Origin: Takakia lepidozioides
Lineage: Eukaryota > Streptophyta > Takakiopsida > Takakiales > Takakiaceae
Reading direction: 5' to 3'
DNA length: 64,000 nucleotides
Assembly (NCBI GenBank): GCA_030704615.1
Contig: CM060731.1
Location: forward strand, 79,836,756 to 79,900,755
In this document: piece after piece, positions 1-12,700 of the stretch
How the letters are laid out: every line of letters begins with the position of its first letter
Position numbering within the stretch: the stretch's first letter is position 1
Position numbers and translations under genes: made by a program
The notes under the pieces: model-generated
The model's input: the letters and a program-made list of their open reading frames with translations, nothing else
Told to the model about the DNA's origin: nothing
Database searches by the model: none

Positions 1-146
1 CAGCTCACTCAGTACACCTCCTAGCTTACCACATGAGTCTACCATGATTGAGAGTGATGACAGTCTGTTCATGCAGATTGCTAGATGCTGAAAATTTAAA
101 GTAGCAATTCGAGTGTAAACTTAAGCACATGAATCGTTCATTGCAG

Positions 147-1517
147 GTGTGTTTGGAGATTCTTCACTTTTCAAACTACACAGGCGATGCTGAGAACAGT
201 GTGATGCGAGAAACATGGGTCCGGTTGCTGGACCAGGCACTTACAATTGGGGGAGTGGCTGAGGCTTGCTCGGTGCTTCGGAGGGTGGGCCCTCCATTGT
301 ACCCTGGCGATGGAGGAAGCATGCCTCTGCACACGATCTGCCTGCATCTTGAAACAGCTGCTCATGTAATCATTCTTCTCTCTCTCTTTCTCACTTTCTC
401 TTCACAGACCAGCTGTGGGGTCTATATGATCACAAGGCTACAGCATCGAAGTGCAAGGAGCACAATTTCTGTTCTATCTGTGGTCTGATGCCACTCTTAG
501 TTGCTACTTTGTTGGACTCCTCTTTTGTGTACGAGCGATACACATTGTTCAGTAATGTGCCTTCTGCTACTGCTGACTATAGGAAAGGTCTTTGGTATCT
601 TAGCTTAATCTCCAAGCAGATGTGCTTACTTTGTCGATCTTCTATGATCATGCAAAGGTCATGTACAAACCTGTTGGCAACCTGCAATGTGATAATATCT
701 GAAGTTTTGTGAGGTTCTGTGTAACTCAGGATAGAGTGAAGACAGGGGCAGAGACTGTGGGAGATGAGGACATTCCAAGCTCACTGTTAGCTGCTTGTAA
801 GGGTGCGGCTGAGCCAGTTCAACGGCACTATGACCGTGTGCTGGCTAGCGGAGCCATTTTGCCAAAACCATCACTGCGTTTGCGTATTCTTCGTTCCGTC
901 CTGACAGTGATGCGGGAATGGACTGTGTCTGTTCTCTCTCAACAAACAGGGACAACTCTGGCAGGAGGGTCATTATTGTTGGGGATTGGCTTGAACCAAG
1001 AACAGAGTAGCATCAGCCAAGGCATGCGCGACAAGTTGGGTAGCATGGCGAATCGGTAAGAATACTAATCCTTTAAGTCCCTTTCTGCTACATCCTGATC
1101 TTGGGGCCACAACTGCTATGGTCTTGTAAGTAACCCATCTCTTTGGCCCCACCCTGGTGGTCATGGGATTGAGGATCCCCTTACATGTATGGTCCCAATT
1201 TCACCTCTCATTACTCTTCTGCTGGTGATGGTTGATGAGTATCTATTTCTCCCTCTTTCAACTTACTTTGTTGTAGTAAAGCTCAATCTTATGGCCAGAC
1301 TTAAGTGGCTGTGAGAGCAGCTCCAGAGAGACGTTGTGGCCCCTGGAGGGTAAAGGTGGATCTAAACAGTTGTTCCAGTGCTGACACCGCTAATTGGATT
1401 TATGATTTGTTTTGGGTCAGTTATATGACGGAAGTGCGGAGGCTGGCCTTGCCACCAACAGAAGTGGACCCGGTATCTCGGGGTTTTCGGGAGCTTGAAG
1501 AGATGCTTCAGGGCTAA
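147..1517 (+). CDS. NUP155: NUP155 nucleoporin, C-terminal exons (5' end outside window)
   Basis: This is the C-terminal 213 residues of the large inner-ring nuclear pore scaffold protein Nup155, an alpha-solenoid component that builds the nuclear pore. Three exons are supported: 147-365, 730-1055 and 1421-1517 (stop TAA), with acceptors ttgcag, ctcag and gtcag and donors gtaatc and gtaag; phases match (0, then 2). Diagnostic stretches are ENSVMRETWVRLLDQAL, GGVAEACSVLRRVGPPLYPG, GDEDIPSSLLAACKGAAEPV, SLRLRILRSVLTVMREW and YMTEVRRLALPPTEVD, which line up with the end of plant NUP155 as I know it. The protein ends a few residues after FRELEEMLQG, the usual end of the family. The upstream exons lie beyond the left edge. 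No break is seen in this part. Confidence 0.93.
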
Positions 1518-1600
1518 GACCCCATACCCGACCCTCTACCCCTTAAAAATCGCATTTCCTCCTCTCTCCCCCCCCCCCCCAACACGCACACACTTACTCT

Positions 1601-2026
1601 TCACTGGAAGAGTGTACAGTACACAAGGGCAAGAGGGTTTTGTTGTTTTGAATCTGCCTGTCCGTCCAACACTAGAGCTAGAATAGAACACGTCCATGGC
1701 TGGATTAGGGGTGACTTTATTAGTCTGATTTGCCCAGTAACCAATGTTATGGCATCCAAGCCATTCTTGACAATCGTGCAGGTGGTCTCCTTTGCAGTTG
1801 GCACACAGATATACTGAACACAGTTGATAATTGGTAGACATGTGTGGTTTGTGTTAACCATGGTTAGGGTGTAATTACCCCCTAATGTATAACTTATTGG
1901 CTGGATCTTATGATCTCCCACAGTAAAGCCCTGTTTGAGGATTGGGCCATTGTGCATTTGTAACATTGTAGTTTGGATGCTTGTTTTCTGGACTGACCAA
2001 CTGTCTGTACCCCAAAAGAGCAACAT
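1601..2026 (-). pseudogene. Possible malectin-like receptor domain remnant, antisense to NUP155 3' flank
   Basis: An open minus-strand frame just downstream of the NUP155 stop contains GNYTLTMVNTNHTCLPII followed by NCVQYICVPT. This resembles the end of plant malectin-like ectodomains of receptor kinases, which typically read like a string of beta residues, then NSTLPPIINA, then an aliphatic stretch. No exon partner, kinase domain or start context is visible around it, so I read it as a short relic or a chance likeness. It overlaps what should be the NUP155 3' UTR. Confidence 0.27.
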
Positions 2027-2040
2027 GAGGATACTTTACA

Positions 2041-3113
2041 TACAGGTGCAAAAGATCATATCTTTAATTTACCAAGATCTCTTATTTCAGTGGAAGGGTT
2101 TCATTTTGTGAAGTTCTGTGTACTCGCGTATTACAGGTTGTGTACACCTGACAGCGTTTTGACATCTAGCTGTTTCCTTTATCTTGGGTCTCTCTCTACA
2201 CAGGTTGATGTCCTCTTGGTTGAAACCTGAAACAGGGGGTGAAAATTTGAAAACAAATGCATGCAGCTGAGATACTATCTCAATACAGCCACCTCGAAGG
2301 AGATATCCACCTGGTTGAGGCTATGGATGAGCCAGTAGTCCACTTGCAGGAGTGTGCTATGGAAATGTACACATTAACAAAGCTCTAATGGGAATTGGGA
2401 TGAGGGCCTGGGATGGGAGGGACGGGATACACAAGATACTGCCAACAAGAAATCACTTTCAGGAGGGGACTTCAAGAGCTTGACATTGCAGCCATAATAC
2501 ATTCAAGCAGCACCCTAAAGATATCTTAAGACCTCAAAATAATACTACATTATATCATTGAAGGAATCATATATCCTTGTCGTGAACTTAAAACTGCACA
2601 GGACCTTCAACACTGCCAGATTACTGTTTCTTACAGCACAAATAAACCAGTGATCTTTCCACAAATAGCTAATCTGACCTACAAATGAATGCATGTTGCT
2701 CAACGGGATGACACCTCTTTCGTGACACAGGCTCGTCTCATAACCACAACCCTGCCAGTTTCAATATCTAGCAATTGGAAGTCTGGAGATGAATGCATCT
2801 ACCTGACCTCACTTGTTGGCTGTTTTCTTGAAAGTGAATAATAGAATATGACCTTTGACCTAGCCTTTGTTCTCACTTCTCACCTCCCAGATTGCACCCT
2901 ATTAATGAGAATTTTCCACATAGCTAAGCAATTTTCTTGCTTTTTCACCTATGGCTTGGCACATTCATCCAGTGCGAGAGTCACTTGTAATGAGACGTAG
3001 AGGTTCTTAACCCAAAAATGTAGCTTCTCTCAGAAGAGGAAATTCCAACACAAGTTGACACCACTAGAGGCAGTGCACAACGAAAATACTCGAAATAGTT
3101 CCGAGGTCATATG
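2041..3113. other. Intergenic, no gene seen
   Basis: Between the NUP155 3' flank and the stop codon of the peptidyl-tRNA hydrolase gene I see no coding exon on either strand. The gene on the right ends towards this stretch, so its 3' UTR and polyadenylation site should lie here; this makes the two genes convergent. Confidence 0.5.
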
Positions 3114-6100
3114 TCACAAAAGCTTCAAACTCCCAGTTACATCATCCACCAAGTGTCTGGGCCCTGCGCAGAAAAAGGCACTTCAGCAGCAAGGAATCTT
3201 ATTGTAAACTCATGGTATCCTTGGCACTGCCTCTTGCAGACTCTCTCCACTCAATTCCCACAACACTCTTCATTGGCTGGGAATGAGACGAAATTGCTGG
3301 CAGGGTTCCGTGCACAAGAAAAGTCAACGCACACATACCTACCTAGTTCCTGTTTCTTCCAATTGTCATACATCCTACTAACATCCTAAATCCAATGAAC
3401 ATTGAATTGAAACTTTCTGTTCTTCCAAATACGCAGGATGCAGCCGCGGTTTCTAATGCTCAATGTGCCCAATGAAGGTTTTTGATACTATGACACCTGT
3501 TGATAACTTTTTAATTTGGACAAATATGGGAATGACCTGCTACTTCACTGTGGGAGTATACAACTTGGATCCCAGGAAAAAAGAGCATACCCATAATAGC
3601 CATCACTGTCTTCGAGTCTGCAGGACAACCAAACACCCAAAACCCCCATCTGAGTCGACAAACCCGAAACATAGTGTATGTATCCATGGACATATGCAGA
3701 CATGTATGTATCTGAGACACAAGCGTCTTTGGATACTTCAAGAACTGCAACTTGCAAGGTGGAACCTTTTACCAGAGTAGGCCACCAACACAGTGCCAAT
3801 ACATTGCTGCCCACGGACGAATACAAAATATCAATGAGTTCAATGCCGCAATATAGCATTGAAATAAATCAAGCAGCCCAGTAAACCATATCAGAAGGCC
3901 ATAACAGCCTTAGCCAAGCTACAATATACCAACTCCTGAGTCTGTGTGCAGGTGCCAGTTGATCTCGTCACAGACCACACCTCAGGGAGACACACCCTTC
4001 GTTCAAAGAGCCTTATTGTATTCTTACAATACTTTTTTCTTTATCTTTTCCCATTTTCCATGCCATGAACATAGGCCTCTTTGCTGAAGGGTTTGTGGTC
4101 AATCCACTTAAGAGAGGTGAATGGATCACCTACCAACTGGGGACACGGATGGAAACAAAATCTGGCAGAAGACTGCGTCTGAGCAAAATGAAAGACTGGG
4201 AATCTGAACTACCCCAGTAATGCTCTAAACATATCCAAGGTTCCCCCATTCCAGGTACGCCCTTGGAGGAGGTAAGGAACCACCTGACACATTCTTCATA
4301 TTACCACCTGATTATGCATATACAAAGAGGTTAGGGGTAGTATGGCGTCGGTGGGGTATATAGACGGTGATTTGAGGATAAATATGAAGGGGTGCAGGTG
4401 GTTGTATTTTAAGAGAACCCTTGAGTCATTCTTCATAAATAGCTTTAAATAAGCATATATAGGTCATAGACATACCTACATCTAATCTCAGCATACGCAA
4501 GCATTGGTATATACACTAGTGATCTGCTCTATTACAACCATGTGCTCTTCTAACAGGTAAGCTTCTAGCATTCTAGCATTCAAAAGACTTCAAGGGAACA
4601 AAGATTCTCTCCCCCACCCCACTTTGCAAAAGTCATAAGAGAGGGTAGCACATACTGGGGGCAATCTGAGTGCGACCAGCATCAATGGTGATGTGACAAG
4701 GCAATTTCAGCGTCTTCGCTCTGTTCTGCTTCCTCATAAGTCCCCCATACAGAAGACAGTTGTCAACACCTAACCCAGCACTGGAACTCCATGAATCACA
4801 TGCATCAATCATAAATACTATGACCCTATATATCCATCTCTTGTAGAAGAGACATGGCCTGAATGATGACCTCCTACAACTGCAGAGATTGCATGGGAGA
4901 AAAATACATATGTAAAGACTAAGCACACAAAATGACTTTTTAAGTACTAGGACTATGGCTAGCCCCACATTCAATGATTTGCAATAGTAAATGTGAGGCC
5001 AACCAAAAACTCTGAAGACCAAAATTGAGAGTTTCGTTGTCCACCACAACGCACTTATTCTGGCAGCAAGCACCTGTAAAAAAAGCATTTCCTCCTCGCT
5101 CTCAACTTTGATGACCACCTTGACTTGTGAGCACATCTCCCATCTGTGTCCCAACACATGCACACAATAAGTCCAACAGGCTCAGCCACGCTGGTATCCT
5201 GTAACCGACCAATAATCATTTCTGTGATATACATCTTTGGATTGGATGCAAAGAACACAAGGCCAAGCAAAGAAAGTGAAGGCAAAGGGGAGAGTCAGAA
5301 TCCCAGGATGGCCAACCAAGCATAACCAAGGAGTATCAATGCACAAGTGTGAAAGGAGATGCAGTACCTCTGAAGGGCTTTGGGGGCCCTGTAAAAAATC
5401 TTCTTATACAACCCTAGTGTGGCATGGCTGCAAAGCAATCAGCACACCACAATTGAAACAATGAGACAGATTGGCCATGCAAGGGCATGACCAACTCCAT
5501 CAGACAAGGAGGTTACCCCAATCTGCCATGCATAGAGCTCAAGACCCACTGACCCCTTTGACAAAATTGGCCAGCAGTTATTAGATTCCTGGGAGCTACT
5601 CTACAGGAGCTACCATTTGTATCACCAACCCTAGTCAAGTTACTGCAAATTCGTCTGATTACAAGAAACTGAAAAATATGGATGCAATATCTCAAGAACG
5701 GACGGGCAGGCACACAGACCTGCATTGAGCAGCCACTTTGCCTTTCCCCATTTTCAAGTCATTGCGAACCACCAAAACCTATTATTCACCACCAGAACAC
5801 CCCATCCTGCGCAGCTGTCAGTACGGCAACTCAAGGAATTTACAGGATTGATATCCTTCTTATTCTTGCCATATGCAAAGGCAATTGCTACCCAGGAGGT
5901 CCTTAAAGGTCTGAGAGCAATTGCTACCCAGGAGGTCATTAAAGGTCTGAGATCAATTGTGATGCCTTAAACCCTAATTTGGGAATCCTCCATTGCGAAC
6001 ACATAGTGAATCGGCCATGACAAGGCCTTTCCAATCTTTAGTACACTAGAGGGTAACTCCCTCAAAAGCTCCATGACCCTTCAAGAAAACGTAGCACCAG

Positions 6101-7200
6101 AAGGCAGCGGACTTCCCCTCAGAGTCAATAACAAGATGACAATTATCACAGTACTTGCCCTAGAGACTGGAACCATTACTAAGCAGATTTTCGGGCAGCC
6201 CCTTGGTCTAATGTGCTCTTGGTTTTGATGATCACTAGGGGAGTGTTTTCGCGTAGACCCTGATCATGTTGCGAACAACTAAATTTCTAATGCGAAAACC
6301 TAGAAGAAAGTGAGGGAGGGTTGAAATGGAGGTTCAACTGGTTGGAAACCAGGTAGTCGCATCGGAACCCAACCACAAACACCGTCCCTTCGCTTTCTAT
6401 TCATTTGGGAAGAGAACAAGTAGTTTCCACATAGAAGTGAGAAGTGCACTGAAGCTACTTCCATACACAATTACGACTAACACTCTTACAAAACCATGTG
6501 TGTTTAAACGCAGCTCCATCGACCTTGTTCCATTAATATATATTGTGGAGAAAGACAAGAGAGAGAGAAATGTGAATATTCTCATCGCCACAATGGTTGA
6601 AGCCGACAAAACGGACATTCATAGGAGTACTTCTAGGCCAAATAATTATCCTTCAGCTCCATAGAATGAAGTCTAAAGAGACTGCAAACAAAACTCGACT
6701 TATCCATTATCTCAGACTAAAAAACAAACTACAAACTTAGACCTTCGAGTATCGAGAAATGGTTCGTGGTTTTTCCTGTCCGCACTGTAGCTAGACTACT
6801 CAAGCCGTATGATTGTCAGTGTGTAACATCATCGACCTTCTAGACGCCCCTACAATCAAGTGACAGGGGATTGCATTTTACATCGTAGCTTGCACTAGTA
6901 CATAATTCTGGCCAAGATCGATGTTCATCGAATCCAAGCGCAAGCGGGCTCTACGGATCCAAAAAAACTTGAAGAAAACATAGGGAGTAAACCCTAACCC
7001 TAAACCGCGAGACTCACCATTTTAAAATCCTCGAAATCGTCTGCAAGACTCTCCACTTCATGACGCTCTTCCTTTCCGTGGTACTGCGTAATATCTGGAG
7101 ACAAAAGGCGGTTTATGGCCCTCCGTTTAGCAATGAAATAGCCGATCGCCAAAGCACCCGCCCCCACTGCCATAAGCTGCAGAAATTGGTACCGACTCAT
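3114..7200 (-). CDS. PTRH2: Peptidyl-tRNA hydrolase 2 (PTH2/Bit1 family)
   Basis: Releases tRNA from prematurely terminated peptidyl-tRNAs; PTH2-family enzymes with an N-terminal membrane segment are mitochondrial. Exons from the start: 7018-7200, 5720-5778, 5368-5427, 5074-5143, 4656-4725 and final 3114-3163 (stop TGA). Exon 1 has a hydrophobic helix (LQLMAVGAGALAIGYFIA) and a linker ending EDFKM. Later exons give VLVVRNDLKMGKGKVAAQC, SHATLGLYKKIFYRAPKALQ, RWEMCSQVKVVIKVESEEE and HITIDAGRTQIAP, the hallmark PTH2 motifs, ending LVDDVTGSLKLL. Splice phases match for exons 1-5. The piece between TQIAP and GPRHLVDD, normally about 8-10 residues like SRTVLAVLG, is unresolved: a segment at 3773-3806 encodes GTVLVAYS in the correct exit phase but with the wrong entry phase. 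The gene may be functional with an exon I mis-defined, or slightly damaged. Confidence 0.9.
6777..6845 (+). repeat. Short dispersed repeat, copy 1
   Basis: The stretch starting GTCCGCACTGTAGC and containing CATCATCGAC is repeated with a few differences at 14382-14440. The second copy is enclosed by a 13-bp inverted repeat, suggesting a small non-autonomous mobile element. This copy lies within the PTH2 first intron. Confidence 0.55.
6990..7006. promoter_or_regulatory. Telo-box repeats in first intron of PTH2 gene
   Basis: Tandem AAACCCTAACCCTAAA lies directly inside the first intron, close to the donor site. Telo-boxes (AAACCCTA) near the 5' ends of plant genes for translation-related proteins are known to enhance expression in dividing cells. 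The link to this gene is inferred from position. Confidence 0.45.
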
Positions 7201-9770
7201 CTCCTCCTCCTGTCTACTTCAGGACTGAAATTCCTTGTCTCACTCTCCAGAAGGCGTGCATCAATTCCTCAATTCAGTGAGACAAAAAGGGGCTACCTAG
7301 CGAGTAGCATCCGTTCGATGCAACCAGACATCACCAATTCCTCCCCGTTTCTTCTCTTCGACTCATTCAGTCTAAAAACTCGCAGCCCTCTCTCATCAGA
7401 CAACCAGCTTCTAACCCCTCCCAAAACCCTGCGGCAACGGTTTCACTCAGAAGGGTCCTCCTTGGGCATCAAATTCTGCTCGAAACTCAACAGGTATACT
7501 TATTTCACCTGAAATGTTCACGACCCATTAGGGCAGCCCAATATGTCGATAAATCATGGGCTGTATATGGGAACACGGCAGCAGAATAGAGCGAGGTAAT
7601 TAAAGTGTTCCCCATTCGACATTCATCCGCCGCTATGGCGCGCTCATAATACACTCTGACAGAAGCCCTGTCAACTATTATCCCGGGCCCACGCCCCATT
7701 ATGAGGATGCCTTCGTTTTTTTATGCCGTGCGCCCGATACTGTACCGGGAGCGCCTGACACTCCGCCACCCTTGCTTTCCGCGGTGCGGGCCCAGCGACC
7801 CCGCCCCGTACGTACATGTGGATATACGTATATACTACATACGTGCTCTTATGCCATCCTTCACCTGCCATTATGGCGGGTAAGGTGGCGGCGAGCCCAG
7901 AAGCCATCATGATGGCAGGTGCGAGCCCGTTCCGTGGTTTAAGGGGTTGCGCCTGCCAGCCTCTGATTGGCTGTAGACTATAATCAGCCTGTACAAAGTG
8001 GAACAGGCCATTCTGTCATGGCATTATCAGCCAGTGGAAAGAGCGGGAAGCGGTTCTGCTTCTGAATCCTCCCTCGTCAAATTCGACAGAATCGGCAAGT
8101 AGAATGGATCAAACGAATAGAAGATGAAAGCAGAACCCAAAAACTTATGGGGACACGAGACTGGGACATTGAGATACGAGTAGAAAGGGAGAGTATTACA
8201 TTAGGGATCTTGCCAGGTCTCAGGTCTAGGTAGGGGAGCAAGCTCAGCTTTTGCAGTGCATTATGGCCTCTCCGGTCCCCACCATCAGTTCTCGTCATAG
8301 CTTGCCCGCTCAAGAGTACCCTGTGACTGGACGCTGATAAGTACGTGAGATTGCATGCAGACAATTGGAATGCCGCCTTCCGTTTACGGAAAAGGAAGAT
8401 AAAATTTCGATTCAGTGTTGACTCATGATCAGGTCACCAGCTTCAACAGATGTTTTCAACCTATTACGTAAGTAGTGGCTAAAATGTTTTGAGCGTGAGA
8501 ATGAGTTCGGATGCTGGTTTGGGAGCCGACTTTGCCGTCTTTCCCCAACTAAATACTTTCTGGAGCGAGGTCAGAATGGAACAAAAGACACTCTCTGGTG
8601 AGGGTACAACAAGCCAGGCACCGAGCATCAAAACAGTAACGAGAGGGTCTCTAGTTCATGAAAGTCGCCCATATATTCACAAATGGAAAATACTCGGGAA
8701 ATCTCTTTTACCTGTCAGACATCCATGCAGCATCCACACGTAGCTGATCGCACCCTGACGGCTTCAGCATTTTGATACATATATGGAGTTAGATTCTAGA
8801 TTGTCCTGTCATTCCTCTGTCTTATTGGCAATGATTCACTTCGACCGCTAGGCTGTGGTTGTGCATGCATCGGATTTCTGTCCGTATGCCTCTATATCAG
8901 TGCCATTATTGCAGAGTACTTTAACGGGACTTTGCCTGCCGCTCTTGGAAGTGTTGGAGCAAAGCTGTCCCTCTCCCTCATCTCCCTCTCCTTCAACCAC
9001 CTGCATTGGAGTCCGTGGCTGCACAACGAACAGTTCGTCATCGTTTCCAAGGAATTGCTTTGAGCGGCTCGGTTGCACTCGAACAGCCTCTACTCTTCAC
9101 GTAAGCAGCTTGCATGTACCTTCATGAGTGCAATCTTTAGTGTTGAATGCTCACGTAAGGTTTCGAACTGTCTCCGAGTATTTCGCAGGTGAAATACGGA
9201 ACTCGTGTGATATCAAATTATAAGTTCAAAGTCGTATCTACTTAGAAATAGCTATATATGACATTCGGAAGCTTCCCAAATTCGCAATTTCGTGTATACT
9301 ACGTATATTATACACGTACTACTTAACAATGCGTGAAATCAATCTCATGCCCTCTATGCATCCCGGTCAAGACAACTTTAGAACTGAAGGTTGTCATCAC
9401 AGAGCGTTTTCCTGGCTGAAGATTTTCAGTTGAACACTGAAAGAATGCACTCTGAAAGGATCCTTTAAATTTTTCGTGTAAGTTGTGTAAGAGCAAGAGA
9501 GAGAGAGAAACTCAAAACTAGTCGAAATGGGCATGCATCGTGTCACGTTCTGCAGGTTTCGTACATGTATATGTCTATTTAATACTTTTATGGGCTCTGC
9601 CAATGGGAATCTGAATGTCTCCCCGGAATGCTTGCGAGTGACATTCTTTGTGCAAATATCTACGTGCAACAGTGAAGAAGAAATTGGCTTGCACATGTGA
9701 CACTACACTCTTCGTGAAGGTTGACCAGGATCGCAGGAGAGCCTCTCTTGATCAACTTAAGTTGGCCGTC
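7201..9770. other. Intergenic region between divergent PTH2 and tetraspanin genes
   Basis: No exon with conserved content was recognised. The stretch 7680-7930 is GC-rich and carries a 10-bp inverted repeat, CACCTGCCAT at 7862-7871 and ATGGCAGGTG at 7912-7921. Both flanking genes start towards this interval, so promoters for both should be here. A longer N-terminal extension of the tetraspanin frame is open back to 9648 but looks unconserved. Confidence 0.45.
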
Positions 9771-12700
9771 ATGGAGACTATCGTAGCCAAAGAGGAAGCC
9801 AAGATAGAAATACGTATTGCGAGCACCAGAATTATCAGATGGATCAACTCCCTTACCTTCGTAAGTCCCACAACTCCTGTAAATTTCGTGCATGCAAAGT
9901 CTGTACAAAATTTGAAATGCCTCTGCTTCGCACTTTCTTCTTATTTCATTCACTGTAGTAATGAGGGGATTACACTCAATGAGAGTCTCTCTCTAACTCT
10001 AGTAACCTGTTACCCTTCAAATTTGAGTTGGCAGCATTTTCGCTAAGTTGTGACCCGATCTACTCCACTCTGAGAAACTCTTTGAATGGTTACGTTGAAT
10101 GCAGTTGCTTGGACTGGCGATTCTAGGATTGGGCATTTGGTTGGCGACCAGACATGGTGAATGCGAGAAGTTTTTGACTGCACCCGTGTTCATTATTGGG
10201 ACTTTGATAGTTGTCGTGTATGCTCTCGGCACCCGCTTTGTCTCCACCTTCACCTTCCTTTTTGGATGATAACAGCCCGGAGAATAACCCCAGAGTGATC
10301 TTAAAGGCTTTGTAACCTGGGGTCAATGGCTAGAAATGACCACCCCTGGGACATTTATCATTGCGTCCTGAATGCTGGCCAATCTAATCAAGAACACGCG
10401 CTTGAGCAACACTAATGGACTTCGACAGCAGGCATCGTACCGAATCCAGAATGAGTCAATAGTCTACAACATACAGAGTGCCTCCTCTCTTGTGCAGACA
10501 CACAAGGTTCATGAACACACGCGTAGTGTAATACAATGCATTAATCATTGAGTATGTTTTGAGGAAATCACTTACTGATGAATTCAGTGGTCGTTGTCTG
10601 CAGATCGCTGCTGGGGTTCATAGGCACCTGGTTTGCCTTTACATCTCTCCTCTATCTCGTATCCTCACTGTCCTCTTACCTGAAATTTCTTTACCTGTTT
10701 AAATTCTACAAGAGGAGGAGACAATTTGATCTTGAAATAGGATTGTATAGCAAACGCTGCCACAGCAGAAGGAATTCTGTTCACGGTAAAATTAAATATG
10801 ATCACTGATGTACATCATGTCAAGCCATCCGGGGAGAGTGTTCGATCAATTAGCCAGCTTTCAGCCTTCTTTGGCAAGGGACCATCCCCTAAAGGAGGCA
10901 GTATCCGCAAGGGGAAGAGATTCTCCAGGCGTCCTCTCTCTCTGGATATGAAGTTCCTGAAGACTAATGAAAACTACATCTAACGCATAGCGCAACGGTG
11001 GTCGTGATTTCCTTAATCAGATGATTGATGCAGTATCTGGTGGTGATGTTCTTTCTGATCCTCCTTCTTGCAGCGTTGACAATTTTCGCGTAAGATTCTC
11101 TACTGTTACATGGTACATGGTATTATATTTGTCAGGTAAATGTGCTTTGGTTGTAGAGGAAAGGGGGGGGGGGGGGGAGGGAGGGAGAACGTGCACGGGA
11201 AAAAGAAGCTATTATGGCACATCGCAAAGGAAAGATAGAATAACTAGAGTTCAGTACAACCAGCCGCCACAACTAGGTACAACTTAAGCCCACTGGAGTG
11301 ACGTGAGCACTAATTTTGAGAGCCTCGAGTACATACGCGGCAGGGTATCTTCGCGCTGGAAATTCCAGTCAAAGAGTGGCTGTTCCTGAAAAGGCAAAAG
11401 TAGCGACCCTACAGTAGGGGAAATGAAAGAAGAAATGTCCTTCATACCGCAATCTCGACGGTTTGCAATGTAGCCTATCTTCTGTGCCAGATGTGGTGAT
11501 CGTGAAAGAACCTAAAAATTATCGTATCTTGCCTTCATCTTCCATATTAACCCGGTATTTGGTGATGCAGCTTCGTAGTGACAGCCAAAGGAGGTGGCCA
11601 TACAGTGCCTGGCCAAAGGTAAGCTGCTAAAAACGTGAAATCTCATTGCTCGGGACAGTCAAGCGTTCATTCTCTGTGCTAAATTGAGCGATTTGACACA
11701 GAGCAACCTGTGAGGCCAAGTAAGCGGTCAATTTGCTTAGTAAGGGTGCATCAATGCTTTCGCAAGTGACAAACATCAGAGGCATCCTAACGTAGCTATG
11801 GTGGTGAGCAGATTCGAGGAGTACAGGCTTGGGGACTACTCTAACTGGCTCCAAAACCAGGTAGAAGTTTGGCCGTATTTAAAGTTGCTTTTAGGCCACA
11901 GCCACATGTAGATCCCCTAGCGCATTTCACTCCTCCAACATTGCTTCTTTAGCTCAGCTGCAGCCGCAAGTTGTCTCGATTGTTGAACTTGGCAAATGGT
12001 GGTTTATAGATTTATTCGATAGCAGAAACCATAGAATAACGAGCGCGTGCGTTTGTAACAGCACGCCGCACGCCGAACAGTACTAACCTATCTGTCTCCG
12101 TCTGTCTGCTCTAGTTAAAAGACTCGTCGAATTGGAGGAAACTTCGTAGTTGCTTGGGGAGCAGCAAGTCCTGCACGGAAATCTACACAGACTACCAGGC
12201 AAGCGCCTACTTAGACAAAGCAGTACAATGTATGGATTCCCTTCATTCAATTGTTGAAGAACTTACATACTTCCCGCAGGTCTCTAGAAGCAAACTTTAG
12301 GCCTAATGCTGTAAGCTTTGTCTGTACAATGTGTTAGAAAGCTATACATTGATTTCTGAGTGTTGCAATACTCGGGTACAGACCGTGGACGAATATCAAA
12401 ATGCAGATCTGAATCCCATACAGTCAGGCTGCTGTCGACCTCCCTCAGAGTAGGTCCTTCCTGACTGTATAACTTATTTCTCCTTCTCTACGTTCATGAA
12501 AGGAGTTCTGGCGTCTTTGCTTGATTCTCCTTAGCATGGTTGTAGTAGCATTGTATCCTTTCTTCGATACCCGTCAGAGTACTAAATGTCCGGGAATCAT
12601 CTGCTCGTATGTTGGTCTATTCATTTACACACATGCATTTGGAGCTGTTTTTTTTTTTAATGAACAGGGGACAGTGGCACTGGAAGCTTTATTAATAAGG

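Noticed and set aside
12190-12205. GC donor (CAG|gcaagc) in the tetraspanin gene
   Set aside because: A normal GT donor 31 bases downstream gives the correct phase and conserved loop spacing.
12281-12315. Extra tetraspanin exon (SLEANFRPNA) between good acceptor and donor sites
   Set aside because: Its phase does not fit either neighbour. Using the donor at 12229 and acceptor at 12406 instead gives a continuous loop with AYLDKAVQYLNPIQSGCC.
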